NCBI RefSeq assembly: GCF_051603425.1
Contig: NZ_CP194411.1
Location: 868,001-932,000, forward strand
Direction of reading: 5' to 3'
Length of the DNA stretch: 64,000 nucleotides
Source of the DNA: Selenomonas sputigena_A
GTDB taxonomy: Bacteria > Bacillota > Negativicutes > Selenomonadales > Selenomonadaceae
Of the stretch, positions 1-8,139 are shown piece after piece (the stretch's first letter is position 1; the number at the start of each line of letters is the position of its first letter). Both the position numbers and the translations under genes were made by a program. Below the pieces are notes generated by a model, which ran no database searches, was not told where the DNA came from, and worked only from the letters and a program-made list of their open reading frames with translations.

Positions 1-156
1 AATATACCAGGAAACGAGCCACGTATCATCCTTGTCATAGGCGTCGGGGAAACTCGAGCCAGCCTTCGTCACTTTTCCGCCGCCGCAGCCTGCCAGAACG
101 AGCACAAGAAAAAGAACCGCCAGGAAAGGACGCAGCATGCGGCACAGATGCTTCAT
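1..156 (-). CDS. Lipoprotein, N-terminal part (runs off the left edge)
   Basis: Leftward gene of which only the first 52 codons lie in the window. The product starts MKHLCRMLRPFLAVLF and has a hydrophobic signal segment ending in a lipobox (LAGC, Cys at about residue 24), so it should be lipid-anchored to the outside of the inner membrane or sorted to the outer membrane. An AGGAGG-like site lies about 10 nt before the ATG at 156. The mature part seen is only about 29 residues and matches no family I recognise. It lies 63 nt downstream of another lipoprotein gene on the same strand and may be co-transcribed with it. Confidence 0.75.
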   Translation of the reverse strand, partial: MKHLCRMLRPFLAVLFLVLVLAGCGGGKVTKAGSSFPDAYDKDDTWLVSWYI

Positions 157-219
157 GGCCTGCGCTCCCTCCTTTGCGGTTCCCGGACTTCCTTTATTCC
201 CTGATCTTCAGGGCGACGC

Positions 220-885
220 TTATTTCTCTCCGTCGAGGAACTTCTGAATCGCCTTCGGATCTTTCGGCGCCCAGTGCAGCGTCTTGCCGTCATCGCTCTT
301 CACAAGCTGGCACGGCACATCGAGGGTCTTTTCCTCATCATAGGGAATTTCGTCGATGAACTTGCGCAAGACGTCCATCGCGCCCTGCTGATAGGAGGCA
401 TCGTTGCGGACGTCGACGCCCTGCTGCTGCGCCATGCCGAGGACGACGCCCAAAGCGAGGAGATCCTCGTTCGTCTGCAGGAGCTTGTCCAGCTCTGCCT
501 TGTCAACCGGCGTTGCCGTAAGCTCGACGACGGGATTCTCGCTGTCGTCCTTCTTGACCTTCGCCTTGAGGTTCATATTCGCCTTGCGGTCAGCGACATA
601 GTAATTCGTGACGGCAACGGCATTGTTCTCGCTGAGCATCATGCTCTGGAACATCTGATCGACCTCGGTCAAGAGCGCCTCGCTGATCTTCTCCTTCTGC
701 TCCTTCGTCATGCCCGTAGCCTCAGTCTTGTCCGTGTCGCCGTAGGCGTAAAGCTCTGCGTAGGCGAGGACAGCCTTGTCCGCCGTGTCCTTAGGTTTGT
801 CGCCGCAGCCCGCGACGAGGAACATCGCCAGTATGGCGACAAACGGAAGCAGCAGCCGTCTTGCCGACATCATCTTTCTCTTCAT
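220..885 (-). CDS. Lipoprotein, DUF5105-like
   Basis: 221-residue predicted lipoprotein of unknown function. Residues 1-27 form a signal peptide (MKRKMMSARRLLLPFVAILA) ending in the lipobox VAGC. The mature domain alternates helical and strand-rich stretches and ends in a segment with a conserved Trp near 'LHWAPKDP'. This resembles the DUF5105-type exported proteins encoded at 43136-46151 in this window (shared pattern: a short helix about an acidic 'D..A', then 'VELT' strands, then a C-terminal aromatic). A GGGGG site precedes the ATG. A good sigma-A-type promoter lies at 1001-1029, so this gene probably leads a small transcript with the next lipoprotein. The family assignment is from sequence pattern only. 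Confidence 0.75.
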   Translation of the reverse strand: MKRKMMSARRLLLPFVAILAMFLVAGCGDKPKDTADKAVLAYAELYAYGDTDKTEATGMTKEQKEKISEALLTEVDQMFQSMMLSENNAVAVTNYYVADRKANMNLKAKVKKDDSENPVVELTATPVDKAELDKLLQTNEDLLALGVVLGMAQQQGVDVRNDASYQQGAMDVLRKFIDEIPYDEEKTLDVPCQLVKSDDGKTLHWAPKDPKAIQKFLDGEK

Positions 886-1000
886 TTTTCATCCCCCTAT
901 AAAAACTGTTTTCAGGCTTCCGGGAAACCCGTTGCAAAACCTGTGGGAACCACCGGACAGGTGCCTTCTTCCCCAGGCGCTGCCCGCTTCCCTAAAATTG

Positions 1001-1029
1001 ATTATGGCAAAAAAAAAAACTCCCTGCAA
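1001..1029 (-). promoter_or_regulatory. Promoter for the 220-885 lipoprotein gene
   Basis: On the minus strand: TTGCAG at 1029-1024, a 17-nt spacer that is mostly a poly-T tract, then CATAAT at 1006-1001. It sits about 115 nt before the start codon. Confidence 0.5.
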
Positions 1030-1125
1030 TAAAATTGCAGAAAGTGACGACTTCTTACCTGAAAGTGACGCGGCAAACAAATGTGAAGACGCCTCCTCCT
1101 GCCGGCCCTTGGCAGGGCAGGCGCC

Positions 1126-1857
1126 CTACTTGTTCAATAGATACTGCATATAGGCGGTTCGGACAGCACTGCGGCGGCGTTGGCTGATGGGCAGGCGCGT
1201 GCCGTTTGTCAGTACGAAATCCTCCGCCTCCATGCTTTCGATCATGTCCATGTTGACAAGGATGCGGTGGTAACATTCCTGAAAGCGCTTGTCCGTCAAG
1301 AGGCGCTCCGCCACCCATTCGTAAGTGAACGGGCGCGTGAAGCGAAAATCCTGCCCCTCGAGAACGATGCGCAGCCTGCCGCCGTCGATGTCGGCATAGC
1401 AGATCTTCTTGAACGGCAGATCCAGGGCGCGTCCGTTATACCGCACGGAAAGCGCACGCCTCGCCTTGGCGCGGCGCGCAAACACCCGCTGCAGGGAAGC
1501 CTGGAAGGCCTCCTCATCCGCTCCCATGGGTTTGAGGAAGTAACCGTCGGCAAAGACGCGATAGCCTTCCATCAAATACGCCTCGCTGCTCGTGAGGAAG
1601 ATGATGCCCACGTCGGCGCTTGCCGCACGGAGGCGGCGCGCTGCTTCCATGCCGCCGAGACCGGGCATGAGGATGTCGAGAAGCACGAGGTCATAAAGCT
1701 GCCGGCCGAAACAGGCCAAGAGGCTTTCCGCCGAATCGAAGAGATCGAACTGCACGACGGCAGTCTCCTCGGGCCAATACTTGCCGAATATTTTTGCAAG
1801 ATGCTGCCGCGTCGTTTCGCGTACTTCCGCCTCATCGTCCACAATGGCAATCCGCAT
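1126..1857 (-). CDS. LytTR-family response regulator (AgrA/ComE type)
   Basis: 243-residue response regulator. The receiver domain (residues 1-120) has the acidic pair D7/D8, the phospho-acceptor D61 in YDLVLLDILMPG and the conserved Lys in GYFLKP near residue 106. Residues 140-243 form a LytTR DNA-binding domain (CYADIDGGRLRIVL ... YHRILVNMDMI ... RLPISQRRR). The ATG at 1857 is chosen over a longer in-frame extension because it begins the receiver fold (MRIAIVDDE) and has GGAG 8 nt upstream. It is divergent from the matching GHKL sensor kinase at 1987, the usual partner of LytTR regulators, so the pair probably forms a peptide- or density-sensing switch. Its target genes are not shown by the sequence. 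Confidence 0.9.
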   Translation of the reverse strand: MRIAIVDDEAEVRETTRQHLAKIFGKYWPEETAVVQFDLFDSAESLLACFGRQLYDLVLLDILMPGLGGMEAARRLRAASADVGIIFLTSSEAYLMEGYRVFADGYFLKPMGADEEAFQASLQRVFARRAKARRALSVRYNGRALDLPFKKICYADIDGGRLRIVLEGQDFRFTRPFTYEWVAERLLTDKRFQECYHRILVNMDMIESMEAEDFVLTNGTRLPISQRRRSAVRTAYMQYLLNK

Positions 1858-1911
1858 CCTTCCAGCTCCCTTCTTCTCTTCCGCCGCATCCTTATGCATC
1901 CCGTGAAATAT

Positions 1912-1940
1912 TTGACGAACCAAGCCGCTTATCGTATAAT
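1912..1940 (+). promoter_or_regulatory. Promoter for the GHKL sensor kinase gene
   Basis: TTGACG at 1912-1917, a 17-nt spacer, and a perfect TATAAT at 1935-1940, about 45 nt before the kinase start. It lies in the intergenic space shared with the divergent response-regulator gene. Confidence 0.75.
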
Positions 1941-1986
1941 ACCACAAAACCAGACAGCAGAGAATCATACCAATGGAGGATTTGCC

Positions 1987-3342
1987 ATGCCCGAAAGCAA
2001 TTTCATGATCATCCTCACGACCTCTCTGTTTTTCCTCACGCTTCTGCCGTCCGTATACCTCCGCTATCTGCCGTTTCGGACGGTGCTCACGGAAAAGCAG
2101 CGCCATACTCTTTTTCTCGCCTACGCCGCCATCTTTGTCTTTGAGCTCACACTTTCCCTGCTGCTCTTTTTTTCCGGCGCCCTGCCCTTTTCCTTCCATA
2201 CCTTCAAGATCATTTTCTTCTTTTTCGGTTTTCTTCCTTACTTCCTGCTGAACCTCTGCCTGATCCGGCCGTATGCCGCACAGCATTTCTTCATCCTCGG
2301 CATACAATTCCTCCTTGCGGCCGCGATCTCGACAGCCGCCGTCCTTCTCACGATACTGTATGCCGGGCTTGACGGTTTCTTTGATTGCTTCGCCTTCTAT
2401 TGCGCCTTATACCTCCTCCTCTATCTCGCCGTCTTCCCCTTTGTGCTGCCTTTCTTCCGCCAGATCTTCCTGCGCTTTTCCACGGTCAGCACCGACCGCT
2501 TCTGGCTCTACATCTGCCCGCTGCCGCTTCTCATGTTCTTCCACGACATCTACTTTTCGATCTCGGAGGAGCTGCTCATTCTCCATCACCTCCCGGCACG
2601 CCTGCTTCTGTTCATCTCCGGCATCCTCATCTCCCTCGCCGCCTGGCGTGGCCTCGAGCAAATCCTCCGGCAGGCGGCGACGACCGAGCGCAACCTTGCT
2701 CTCCTGACGCGCATGAATTCCATCGGCGAATACACGCGCTCCCTGCAGGACAAGCAAAGACGCCTGGCTCTCGTGCGCCACGACCTCCGCCACAATTCGA
2801 AGATGCTCGCCGACCTCATCTCACACGGCGAGGACGAAGCTGCCATGAAGCTCATCGGCAGCATCAACGAGCAAATCGATGCGACGCACGCCGAGCATTT
2901 CGCAGCCAATCCCCTGATCGACGCGGCTCTCTCCGTCTACGTGCAGCAGTCGCGGCAAAAGGGCATCCCCATCGAGACGAAGGTGGACGTGCCGCCTTCC
3001 TTTGCCGCAGAAATCGACCTCTCGCTCGTCCTCTGCAACCTTCTGGAAAACGCAATCCATGCGGAAGAAAAAGAGGAGAAAGCAGCGCGCGGCATCCGGA
3101 TTCTGGCTCGTGCGCAAGGCAGAGGGCTTTTTCTCGCCATCGAAAACCGCCGCAGCGCCCCCGTGCCGCTGACGGCAAACGGGCTGCCCAAGAGCAGGGA
3201 ATCCCTGCCGGGACATGGCTACGGCACGCGCTCCCTGCTGGACTTCACGAAAAAATACGGTGCGGAATACTTCACGGAGCAAAAGGACGGCTGGTTCAGC
3301 ATCCTGCTCCATCTGCCGCTGCACGAAAACAAGAGCGGCTGA
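1987..3342 (+). CDS. GHKL-domain sensor histidine kinase (AgrC type)
   Basis: 451-residue membrane kinase. The first 225 residues hold about six to seven hydrophobic segments. A linker helix and a dimerisation box (LVRHDLRHN, His265) follow, then an ATPase domain with the N-box LVLCNLLENAIHAEE near residue 340 and a C-terminal GHGYGTRSLLDF box. This is the HATPase_c_5/GHKL architecture of AgrC-like receptors that phosphorylate LytTR regulators such as the divergent gene at 1126-1857. The start at 1987 has GGAGG 7 nt upstream; the much longer upstream in-frame extension is antisense to the regulator gene and is rejected. A small secreted protein gene lies 121 nt downstream with its own promoter. 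Confidence 0.9.
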   Translation: MPESNFMIILTTSLFFLTLLPSVYLRYLPFRTVLTEKQRHTLFLAYAAIFVFELTLSLLLFFSGALPFSFHTFKIIFFFFGFLPYFLLNLCLIRPYAAQHFFILGIQFLLAAAISTAAVLLTILYAGLDGFFDCFAFYCALYLLLYLAVFPFVLPFFRQIFLRFSTVSTDRFWLYICPLPLLMFFHDIYFSISEELLILHHLPARLLLFISGILISLAAWRGLEQILRQAATTERNLALLTRMNSIGEYTRSLQDKQRRLALVRHDLRHNSKMLADLISHGEDEAAMKLIGSINEQIDATHAEHFAANPLIDAALSVYVQQSRQKGIPIETKVDVPPSFAAEIDLSLVLCNLLENAIHAEEKEEKAARGIRILARAQGRGLFLAIENRRSAPVPLTANGLPKSRESLPGHGYGTRSLLDFTKKYGAEYFTEQKDGWFSILLHLPLHENKSG

Positions 3343-3390
3343 CGCCCGACGGCACTTTCCTGCAAGATTTCGTCACTTTCCTTGAATTTG

Positions 3391-3419
3391 TTGAAGTTCT
3401 CTCCTGCCTTTGCGATAAT
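3391..3419 (+). promoter_or_regulatory. Promoter for the small acidic secreted protein
   Basis: TTGAAG at 3391-3396, 17-nt spacer, GATAAT at 3414-3419, 44 nt before the ATG. Confidence 0.6.
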
Positions 3420-3463
3420 ACAAGCAAGGAAAATTTCCAGACATCAAAAAGGAGAGATTCAAT

Positions 3464-3700
3464 ATGAAACATTGGTTCAAGGCTTTTGCAGTCATAGCGT
3501 CCTGTGCCCTGATGCTCGGCACGGCGGGCGTCGCCTCAGCGGACGAGTATGAAGGCTACGATGAGAACGGCAACGCTGTTTACGCGGTGGCGGACGAGGA
3601 CGGCAACGTCGCTGTCGCCGTTGCGGACGAGAACGGCAACTACGCCGTCTATGCCGAGGATGGCGACGGCAATTCCTACGAGGAGACCGGCTCTTACTAA
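3464..3700 (+). CDS. Small secreted acidic repeat protein
   Basis: 78 residues. Residues 1-26 are a signal peptide ending in ASA (VASADEYEG). The 50-residue mature part is very acidic and made of short imperfect repeats around D-E-(D/N)-G-N followed by (V/Y)AV, about four copies. No Lys or Arg follows the signal peptide. The DENGN/DGDGN loops resemble calcium-binding turns, but no known family is recognised. AAGGAGA precedes the ATG, a clean promoter lies upstream and a strong terminator follows, so it is an independent, probably well-expressed gene. It follows the AgrC-like kinase gene; a link to that system is only a guess. Confidence 0.7.
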   Translation: MKHWFKAFAVIASCALMLGTAGVASADEYEGYDENGNAVYAVADEDGNVAVAVADENGNYAVYAEDGDGNSYEETGSY

Positions 3701-3709
3701 GAGGGACAG

Positions 3710-3752
3710 AAACGGCCGCTGTGTGCATGACAAGTACACAGCGGCCGTTTTT
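3710..3752 (+). terminator. Rho-independent terminator after the small acidic protein gene
   Basis: Perfect 15-bp inverted repeat (AAACGGCCGCTGTGT with its complement) around an 11-nt loop, ending in TTTTT. It can also serve the opposite strand. Confidence 0.85.
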
Positions 3753-3804
3753 CGCGCTTTCATGGCACAGCGGCAGGCGGACGGCATGCTCCGTCCGCCT
3801 GCTC

Positions 3805-4794
3805 TCAATACATATGGAACATGCGCTGGATCTCTTCCTTTTCCTGCGTCTGCAGAAGCGCGAGCTGCAGGAGGATGCGCGCCTTTGCCGGAGGCAGCGT
3901 ATCGCCGTCGATGAAGCCCGCCTCGTCATAGGAAGGCGCGGGCAGCACCGCGTCGAAGGCGGCGCGGCTCGTGCGGACGACGGCAACGCCTCGCGCAGCA
4001 GCCTCGCAAAGAGCCGGCAGAACCGCCTCGTGGATGCTGCCGTTGCCCACGCCCTCGTAGACGAGGCCTGCCGCGCCGCCTGCGACAGCAGCTTCAACAA
4101 GGCGGCCGTCCGCGCCCGCATGGCCGCAGAGAATCGGCACGTAAGGAAGCTCCTGCACGTTCGCCGCGTCAAACTCACTCTTCGTCGTATGACGCGGCAG
4201 AAGCGCACGGCGGAAACGAGGCGTCCCCGCCTCCATCAGCCCCAGGGGGCCAAGCCCGGGGCTTTGGAAAGCGTGCAGCGCCGTCGTACTCATTTTCTGC
4301 ACATCGCGCGCGCTGTGAATCTCTCCGTTCAATGTCACAAGGACGCCCTGTCCCCAGGAAACAAGGTTTGCCGCAAGGCGCACGGCATCGAGGAGGTTCA
4401 TCGGCCCGTCAGCGGAAAGCGCCGTCGCCGGGCGCATCGCTCCGGTCAAGACGACAGGCTTGTCGCTCTTCACGACGAGATGGAGGAAGTACGCCGTTTC
4501 TTCCAGCGTGTCCGTGCCATGCGTGATGACGACGCCCGCCGCATCGCCTGCCAAGATCTCATTGACGCGCGCGGCAAGGCGGAACCAGACCGCTTCCGTC
4601 ATATCCTTGCTGTCAATCGCAGCGACCTCTTCGCTCTCGATGTCCGCATAGTCCGCAGCTGCGGGCACAGCCACGAGCAAATCCTCGACGCTCATCGCCC
4701 CTGCCCGGTACACCGTGAGTTCATCCTCGCGCGCCGCTGTACCCGCAATCGTTCCGCCTGTCGCCAGGATATAGATTTTCGGCTTCTTCTTCAC
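3805..4794 (-). CDS. ansA: L-asparaginase
   Basis: 329-residue asparaginase that hydrolyses L-asparagine to aspartate and ammonia. The first catalytic Thr is in ILATGGTIAG near residue 12, and the second catalytic motif HGTDTLEETAYFL is near residue 92. There is no signal peptide, so the enzyme is cytoplasmic. The GTG at 4794 is preferred over a longer ATG-started form because AAGGAGG lies 7 nt upstream and the protein then begins directly at the first strand (VKKKPKIYILATGG). The next gene upstream (4861-5421) is on the same strand 66 nt away. Whether it acts as a type I or type II enzyme kinetically cannot be read from the sequence. Confidence 0.92.
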   Translation of the reverse strand: MKKKPKIYILATGGTIAGTAAREDELTVYRAGAMSVEDLLVAVPAAADYADIESEEVAAIDSKDMTEAVWFRLAARVNEILAGDAAGVVITHGTDTLEETAYFLHLVVKSDKPVVLTGAMRPATALSADGPMNLLDAVRLAANLVSWGQGVLVTLNGEIHSARDVQKMSTTALHAFQSPGLGPLGLMEAGTPRFRRALLPRHTTKSEFDAANVQELPYVPILCGHAGADGRLVEAAVAGGAAGLVYEGVGNGSIHEAVLPALCEAAARGVAVVRTSRAAFDAVLPAPSYDEAGFIDGDTLPPAKARILLQLALLQTQEKEEIQRMFHMY

Positions 4795-4860
4795 GCTGCC
4801 GCCTCCTTCTTCCATCCATCCCCGCATTGCCGCCTCGCACACACGGCGCCGCGCTTCCCT

Positions 4861-5421
4861 TCAATGCAGCGGCGTCCGCTTGATGTCGAGCGCCACTTCC
4901 AGCACCGCTGCCGCCTTTTCGCGCATGGCGGCCGGGCTCATGCGCTGCCAGATTTCCTGCACGCGCGCGGCAAAGGCAGAGGGAGCGAGCGGCTCTTTTG
5001 CCGCTTCGAGCGCATGCCGGGAGAGCAGGGCGGCGAAGTCTTTGCCCATCGCCTGCTCGCGCTGCGCGAGCAGCAGGCCGAGCTGTGCATCCACGAGATA
5101 GAGGTGCAGCACCTCGTATGTCAGCGACTCGGACGTCGGCAGCTGCTCCTGCCTCAAGCCGCCGAAAGAGAGCGGCGCGTCGCCCCAGCCTTCCTTGAAT
5201 ATGCCCGGAATCCGATAGAGCAGGAAGAGCACCCCCGCCTCCTCATAAAGCGCCAGCTCCATCGCGCCCGTGCGAAAGGCCTCGACAGCGATGATATCGC
5301 TTCGGGAGAGCTGCAGGATGAACATCGCCCCGTTTACATCGACTTGGAAAAGGCCGCCGTCTCCCCGGCTCTGGATCGGCAGCGGAAATCTTTCGCCGAC
5401 CTGGAAATTCGTATATAACAT
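4861..5421 (-). CDS. Hypothetical protein
   Basis: 186-residue soluble protein that I do not recognise. It begins MLYTNFQVGERFPLPI, has alternating hydrophobic strands in the first 90 residues (VNGAMFILQLS, GVLFLLYRIPGIF) and a helical C-terminal half (LLLAQREQAMGKDFAALLSRHALEAAK). No signal peptide, membrane segment or metal motif is visible. The ATG at 5421 has GGGGAG 7 nt upstream and gives a fold-like start, so it is preferred to the longer form. It follows the ArsR gene (73-nt gap) and precedes asparaginase on the same strand. Confidence 0.7.
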   Translation of the reverse strand: MLYTNFQVGERFPLPIQSRGDGGLFQVDVNGAMFILQLSRSDIIAVEAFRTGAMELALYEEAGVLFLLYRIPGIFKEGWGDAPLSFGGLRQEQLPTSESLTYEVLHLYLVDAQLGLLLAQREQAMGKDFAALLSRHALEAAKEPLAPSAFAARVQEIWQRMSPAAMREKAAAVLEVALDIKRTPLH

Positions 5422-5494
5422 AAAACGCTCCCCTTTGCAGCCCGGGCGCCAGACGCCCGCATGGCGCTCCCTCCCTGCGGCAAGCGCCTCGCCT

Positions 5495-5857
5495 CTACTT
5501 CGGGCACGAGATCCGCCCGACCGTCTCGACCGTGCGGTGCAGCGCATCGACAAGCGGCGTCGCAGCCGCGCGATAGTACATCTCCTTGCCCTCGCGGCGC
5601 GAGACGATGAGCCCGCTTGTCTTGAGGACGCGCAGATGATGCGAGATGGCCGGGCTCGACATGCGCATATAAGCCGCGATGTTGATCACGCACTCCTCGT
5701 AGTGGCAAAGAAGCCAGAAGATATGCAGCCGCGTCACATCGCCGAGCTGCCTCATCGCCGCCGCCACGGAAGCGAGCGTCCCGCTGTCCGGCATATGCGG
5801 CAGCGCCTCTATATCATGTCCGTGATCGTGCGGCAGACGCACAGACTTTTCCGGCAT
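5495..5857 (-). CDS. ArsR/SmtB-family winged-helix repressor
   Basis: 120-residue regulator. Residues 30-105 form the ArsR winged helix (LGDVTRLHIFWLL ... SSPAISHHLRVLKTSGLIVSRREGKEMYY). The N-terminus is His/Asp-rich (LPHDHGHDIEALPH), a plausible metal-binding arm, and the alpha-3 region reads CHYEECVINIA instead of the ELCVCDL of classical ArsR sensors. The inducer is therefore not evident. AAGGAGG lies upstream of the ATG. It starts 12 nt after the stop of the septoil-knot gene, so the two are very probably co-transcribed from the promoter at 6275-6303. Confidence 0.88.
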   Translation of the reverse strand: MPEKSVRLPHDHGHDIEALPHMPDSGTLASVAAAMRQLGDVTRLHIFWLLCHYEECVINIAAYMRMSSPAISHHLRVLKTSGLIVSRREGKEMYYRAAATPLVDALHRTVETVGRISCPK

Positions 5858-5869
5858 GGATCCCCCTCC

Positions 5870-6202
5870 TTAATTCGCCACGCCCGGAAAAGCGCTGACG
5901 AATTTTATCTTGATATCGGGAAAATGCTCGACGAACTGTATCTTGAAGTCCTCTCCGAATTCCACGATCTGCCATTCGCCGACATCATCGGGAAAAGCGC
6001 TGACAAGCTTTACCTTGAGATCGGGCCAGTAATCGACGGCCTTGACCTTGATATCGGGGAAATGCTCGACAATCTTGACCTTGCCGGCCAGCCGTATATT
6101 TTTGAAGTATCCGTCCTGCGACACAGGCGATGCGGCAGATGAAACGCCCGGAACAAGGCAGAGAACAAGAAGCGCCGCAAAGGCTGCGATGCACTTTTTC
6201 AT
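5870..6202 (-). CDS. Exported 7(1) septoil-knot-like repeat protein
   Basis: 110 residues: a signal peptide (residues 1-24, ending SSAAS) followed by about seven tandem 11-13-residue units of the type V-K-(I/V)-V-E-H-F-P-D-I-K. The alternating hydrophobic/charged pattern with repeated FPDIK/FPDLK, a central EWQIVEFGEDF unit and a terminal FVSAFPG matches, from memory, the '7(1) septoil knot' domain family, small proteins that fold into a deeply knotted beta structure. The function of that family is not known to me. The ATG at 6202 follows GAGGAGG; a longer in-frame extension upstream is not needed. It heads an apparent transcript with the ArsR gene. Confidence 0.75.
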   Translation of the reverse strand: MKKCIAAFAALLVLCLVPGVSSAASPVSQDGYFKNIRLAGKVKIVEHFPDIKVKAVDYWPDLKVKLVSAFPDDVGEWQIVEFGEDFKIQFVEHFPDIKIKFVSAFPGVAN

Positions 6203-6274
6203 AGGCTTTCCTCCTCTTTTTGGCCATGCGCCTTCTTTTGGAAAGCGAACGGAACGCGTCGTTTTCACCTTTAA

Positions 6275-6303
6275 ATTATACCGTATTGATGCGGAAAACT
6301 CAA
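6275..6303 (-). promoter_or_regulatory. Promoter for the septoil-knot/ArsR transcript
   Basis: Minus strand: TTGAGT at 6303-6298, 17-nt spacer, TATAAT at 6280-6275, about 70 nt before the start codon. Confidence 0.65.
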
Positions 6304-6524
6304 ACCGCAGCCTGCCTGAAGAGCCGCCTGACGGGGAACGAAGCATCCGGCAGACAGCTCAAAAAGCCATGCGCACAAACGCCCGCTTTGCGGACATTGG
6401 GCGCCGCCCTTCCAGGAAAGCAGGGAGTATAAAACTATAGGGAATAGGCCTATGGTTCAAAGGAACTTGTCCCTTTCCTCTTGAATATATAAAGGTATAG
6501 TTTTTCATGAGGAGAGATGCCCCT

Positions 6525-8048
6525 ATGTTCAAAAAAAATCGCCTGCGCGGCACTGTCGCCGCCCTGGCCTGCGTCGGCTTTCTTCTGGCGGGAAGCCCTG
6601 CCCGAGCTGCCGAGGAACCGATCCATGACAACCCCCTGTACAGCAGCCTGGACGTCCTTTTGCACAAGGACACGGCTTCCGATTCGGCAAAGCGCCGGCA
6701 GAGCGAAACCCGGCTGGCCTTCGTGAAGCAGGAGAAAAAATGGGGCGCCGTCAACGCTGCGGGAGGAACCGTCATTCCCGCCGACTTTGACGAGCTCTTC
6801 CCCTATGCGAAAGAACTGATCGCCGCACGCAAAGGAAAATCCTGGGGCGTCTTCCATCGCTCCGGCAAAATCGTCGTCCCAGTCTCCATGAAGCATCTGG
6901 AGCCCTTTGAGGAAGAGCGCATCGTCGTGCAGGACGCGAAGGGAAAATGGGGCTGCTACGATGCGGACGGCAACATCGTGCTGCCGGCGGAATATCGCGA
7001 CATGGTGCCGTTCACCGAAGATGTCGCAGCCGTGCAGCTCAAGGACAAGTCCTGGACATACTTCCGCCGTGACGGCAGCCTTCTGAGCGAACAAACGTAT
7101 CGGGCGGCAGGCATCTTCTCGGAAGGACGCGCCGCCATACAGGACAAGAAAAAGCGCATCGGCTTCATCGACGCCGAGGGAAAAGAGGCCATCCCTTGCC
7201 GATATGATTACGCCATGATTTTCAGCGAAGGCCTCGCACCTGTCTCGCTCAAAGGCAAGTGGGGCTTTATCGACAAAAAGGGAACCATGGTCATCGAGCC
7301 GCAGTTCCGGGAAGTCGCCGGCGGTTTCAGCGAAGGCCTCGCTCCGGTCAAGAGCAAGGAAGGCTGGATCTATATCGACAAGACGGGCGCGAAAATGTTC
7401 TCTGCACATTACGACAACGTCCTGCCCTTCCACGGCGGCCTTGCCGAAGTGCGCCGCACGGTCAGCACCACCAATCTTTTTGGTGCGCTTTTGACCATCG
7501 CCGAAGCGGCGACCGGCTTTTATGTGTACGACCCGGATCTTCTCACCGACGAGAAGATCAAGCGCGGCTATATCGACCGCAGCGGAAAGGAAATCATCTC
7601 TCCCAAAAACGACTACACCGATACCTTCCATGACAAAAAGGCCATCGTCAAAGTCAAAGGGAAATGGGGCTGCGTGAACGAAAAGGGCGAATACCTCGTC
7701 GAAGCCAAGTATAAGGATATGCGCCGCTTTTCCGAGAATCTGGCGGCCGTCAAAGAGGGCAACGCCTGGGGCTATGTGACAGAGAGCGGCACTCTGTCCA
7801 TCGCACCGAAGTACGACGAAGTGCGCGATTTTCATGAGGGCGTCGCCGCCGTGCGGCAGGGCAGCCAATGGAGCCTGATCGACAAAGACGGGCGTCCGCC
7901 GTTCCGACTTCCCTTCGGCATCACGGAAATCGGCGACTTCGCCGACGGGCTCGCCCCCGTCAAGATCGGCGACAAATGGGGCTATATGAACCACGAAGGC
8001 ACGCTTGTCATCTCTCCGCAGTACAAAGAAGCGCGTCCGTTCCAATAA
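6525..8048 (+). CDS. Exported WG-repeat protein
   Basis: 507 residues with a signal peptide (residues 1-26, SPARA|AEE) and about ten to twelve WG-type beta repeats, each about 40-45 residues with the pattern K-x-K-W-G-x-(V/I/F)-(D/N)-x-x-G-x-x-(V/I)-(I/V)-x-P-x-(Y/F) (for example GKWGFIDKKGTMVIEPQF and GKWGCVNEKGEYLVEAKY). WG-repeat proteins form strings of small beta units and are often surface or periplasmic; a specific role is unknown. The ATG at 6525 has AGGAGAG about 9 nt upstream and is preferred over the in-frame ATG at 6507. A strong terminator follows, so it is transcribed alone. Confidence 0.88.
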   Translation: MFKKNRLRGTVAALACVGFLLAGSPARAAEEPIHDNPLYSSLDVLLHKDTASDSAKRRQSETRLAFVKQEKKWGAVNAAGGTVIPADFDELFPYAKELIAARKGKSWGVFHRSGKIVVPVSMKHLEPFEEERIVVQDAKGKWGCYDADGNIVLPAEYRDMVPFTEDVAAVQLKDKSWTYFRRDGSLLSEQTYRAAGIFSEGRAAIQDKKKRIGFIDAEGKEAIPCRYDYAMIFSEGLAPVSLKGKWGFIDKKGTMVIEPQFREVAGGFSEGLAPVKSKEGWIYIDKTGAKMFSAHYDNVLPFHGGLAEVRRTVSTTNLFGALLTIAEAATGFYVYDPDLLTDEKIKRGYIDRSGKEIISPKNDYTDTFHDKKAIVKVKGKWGCVNEKGEYLVEAKYKDMRRFSENLAAVKEGNAWGYVTESGTLSIAPKYDEVRDFHEGVAAVRQGSQWSLIDKDGRPPFRLPFGITEIGDFADGLAPVKIGDKWGYMNHEGTLVISPQYKEARPFQ

Positions 8049-8070
8049 AGGCGTAAAGGCGCAGCGCTCG

Positions 8071-8103
8071 GCCTCGGCATCTCAGATGCCGAGGCCTTTT
8101 TTC
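8071..8103 (+). terminator. Terminator after the WG-repeat gene
   Basis: Inverted repeat GGCCTCGGCAT / ATGCCGAGGCC followed by TTTTTT. It may also end leftward transcripts weakly. Confidence 0.85.
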
Positions 8104-8139
8104 TGCTCCCGTCGGCTCCTGCATCGAGCTCATCGCCGC

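Noticed and set aside
1180..1986. N-terminal extension of the GHKL kinase reading frame
   Set aside because: It is antisense to the response-regulator gene; a proper ribosome site and promoter place the start at 1987.
3721..5418. 565-codon plus-strand open frame
   Set aside because: It is antisense to asparaginase and starts inside a terminator hairpin.
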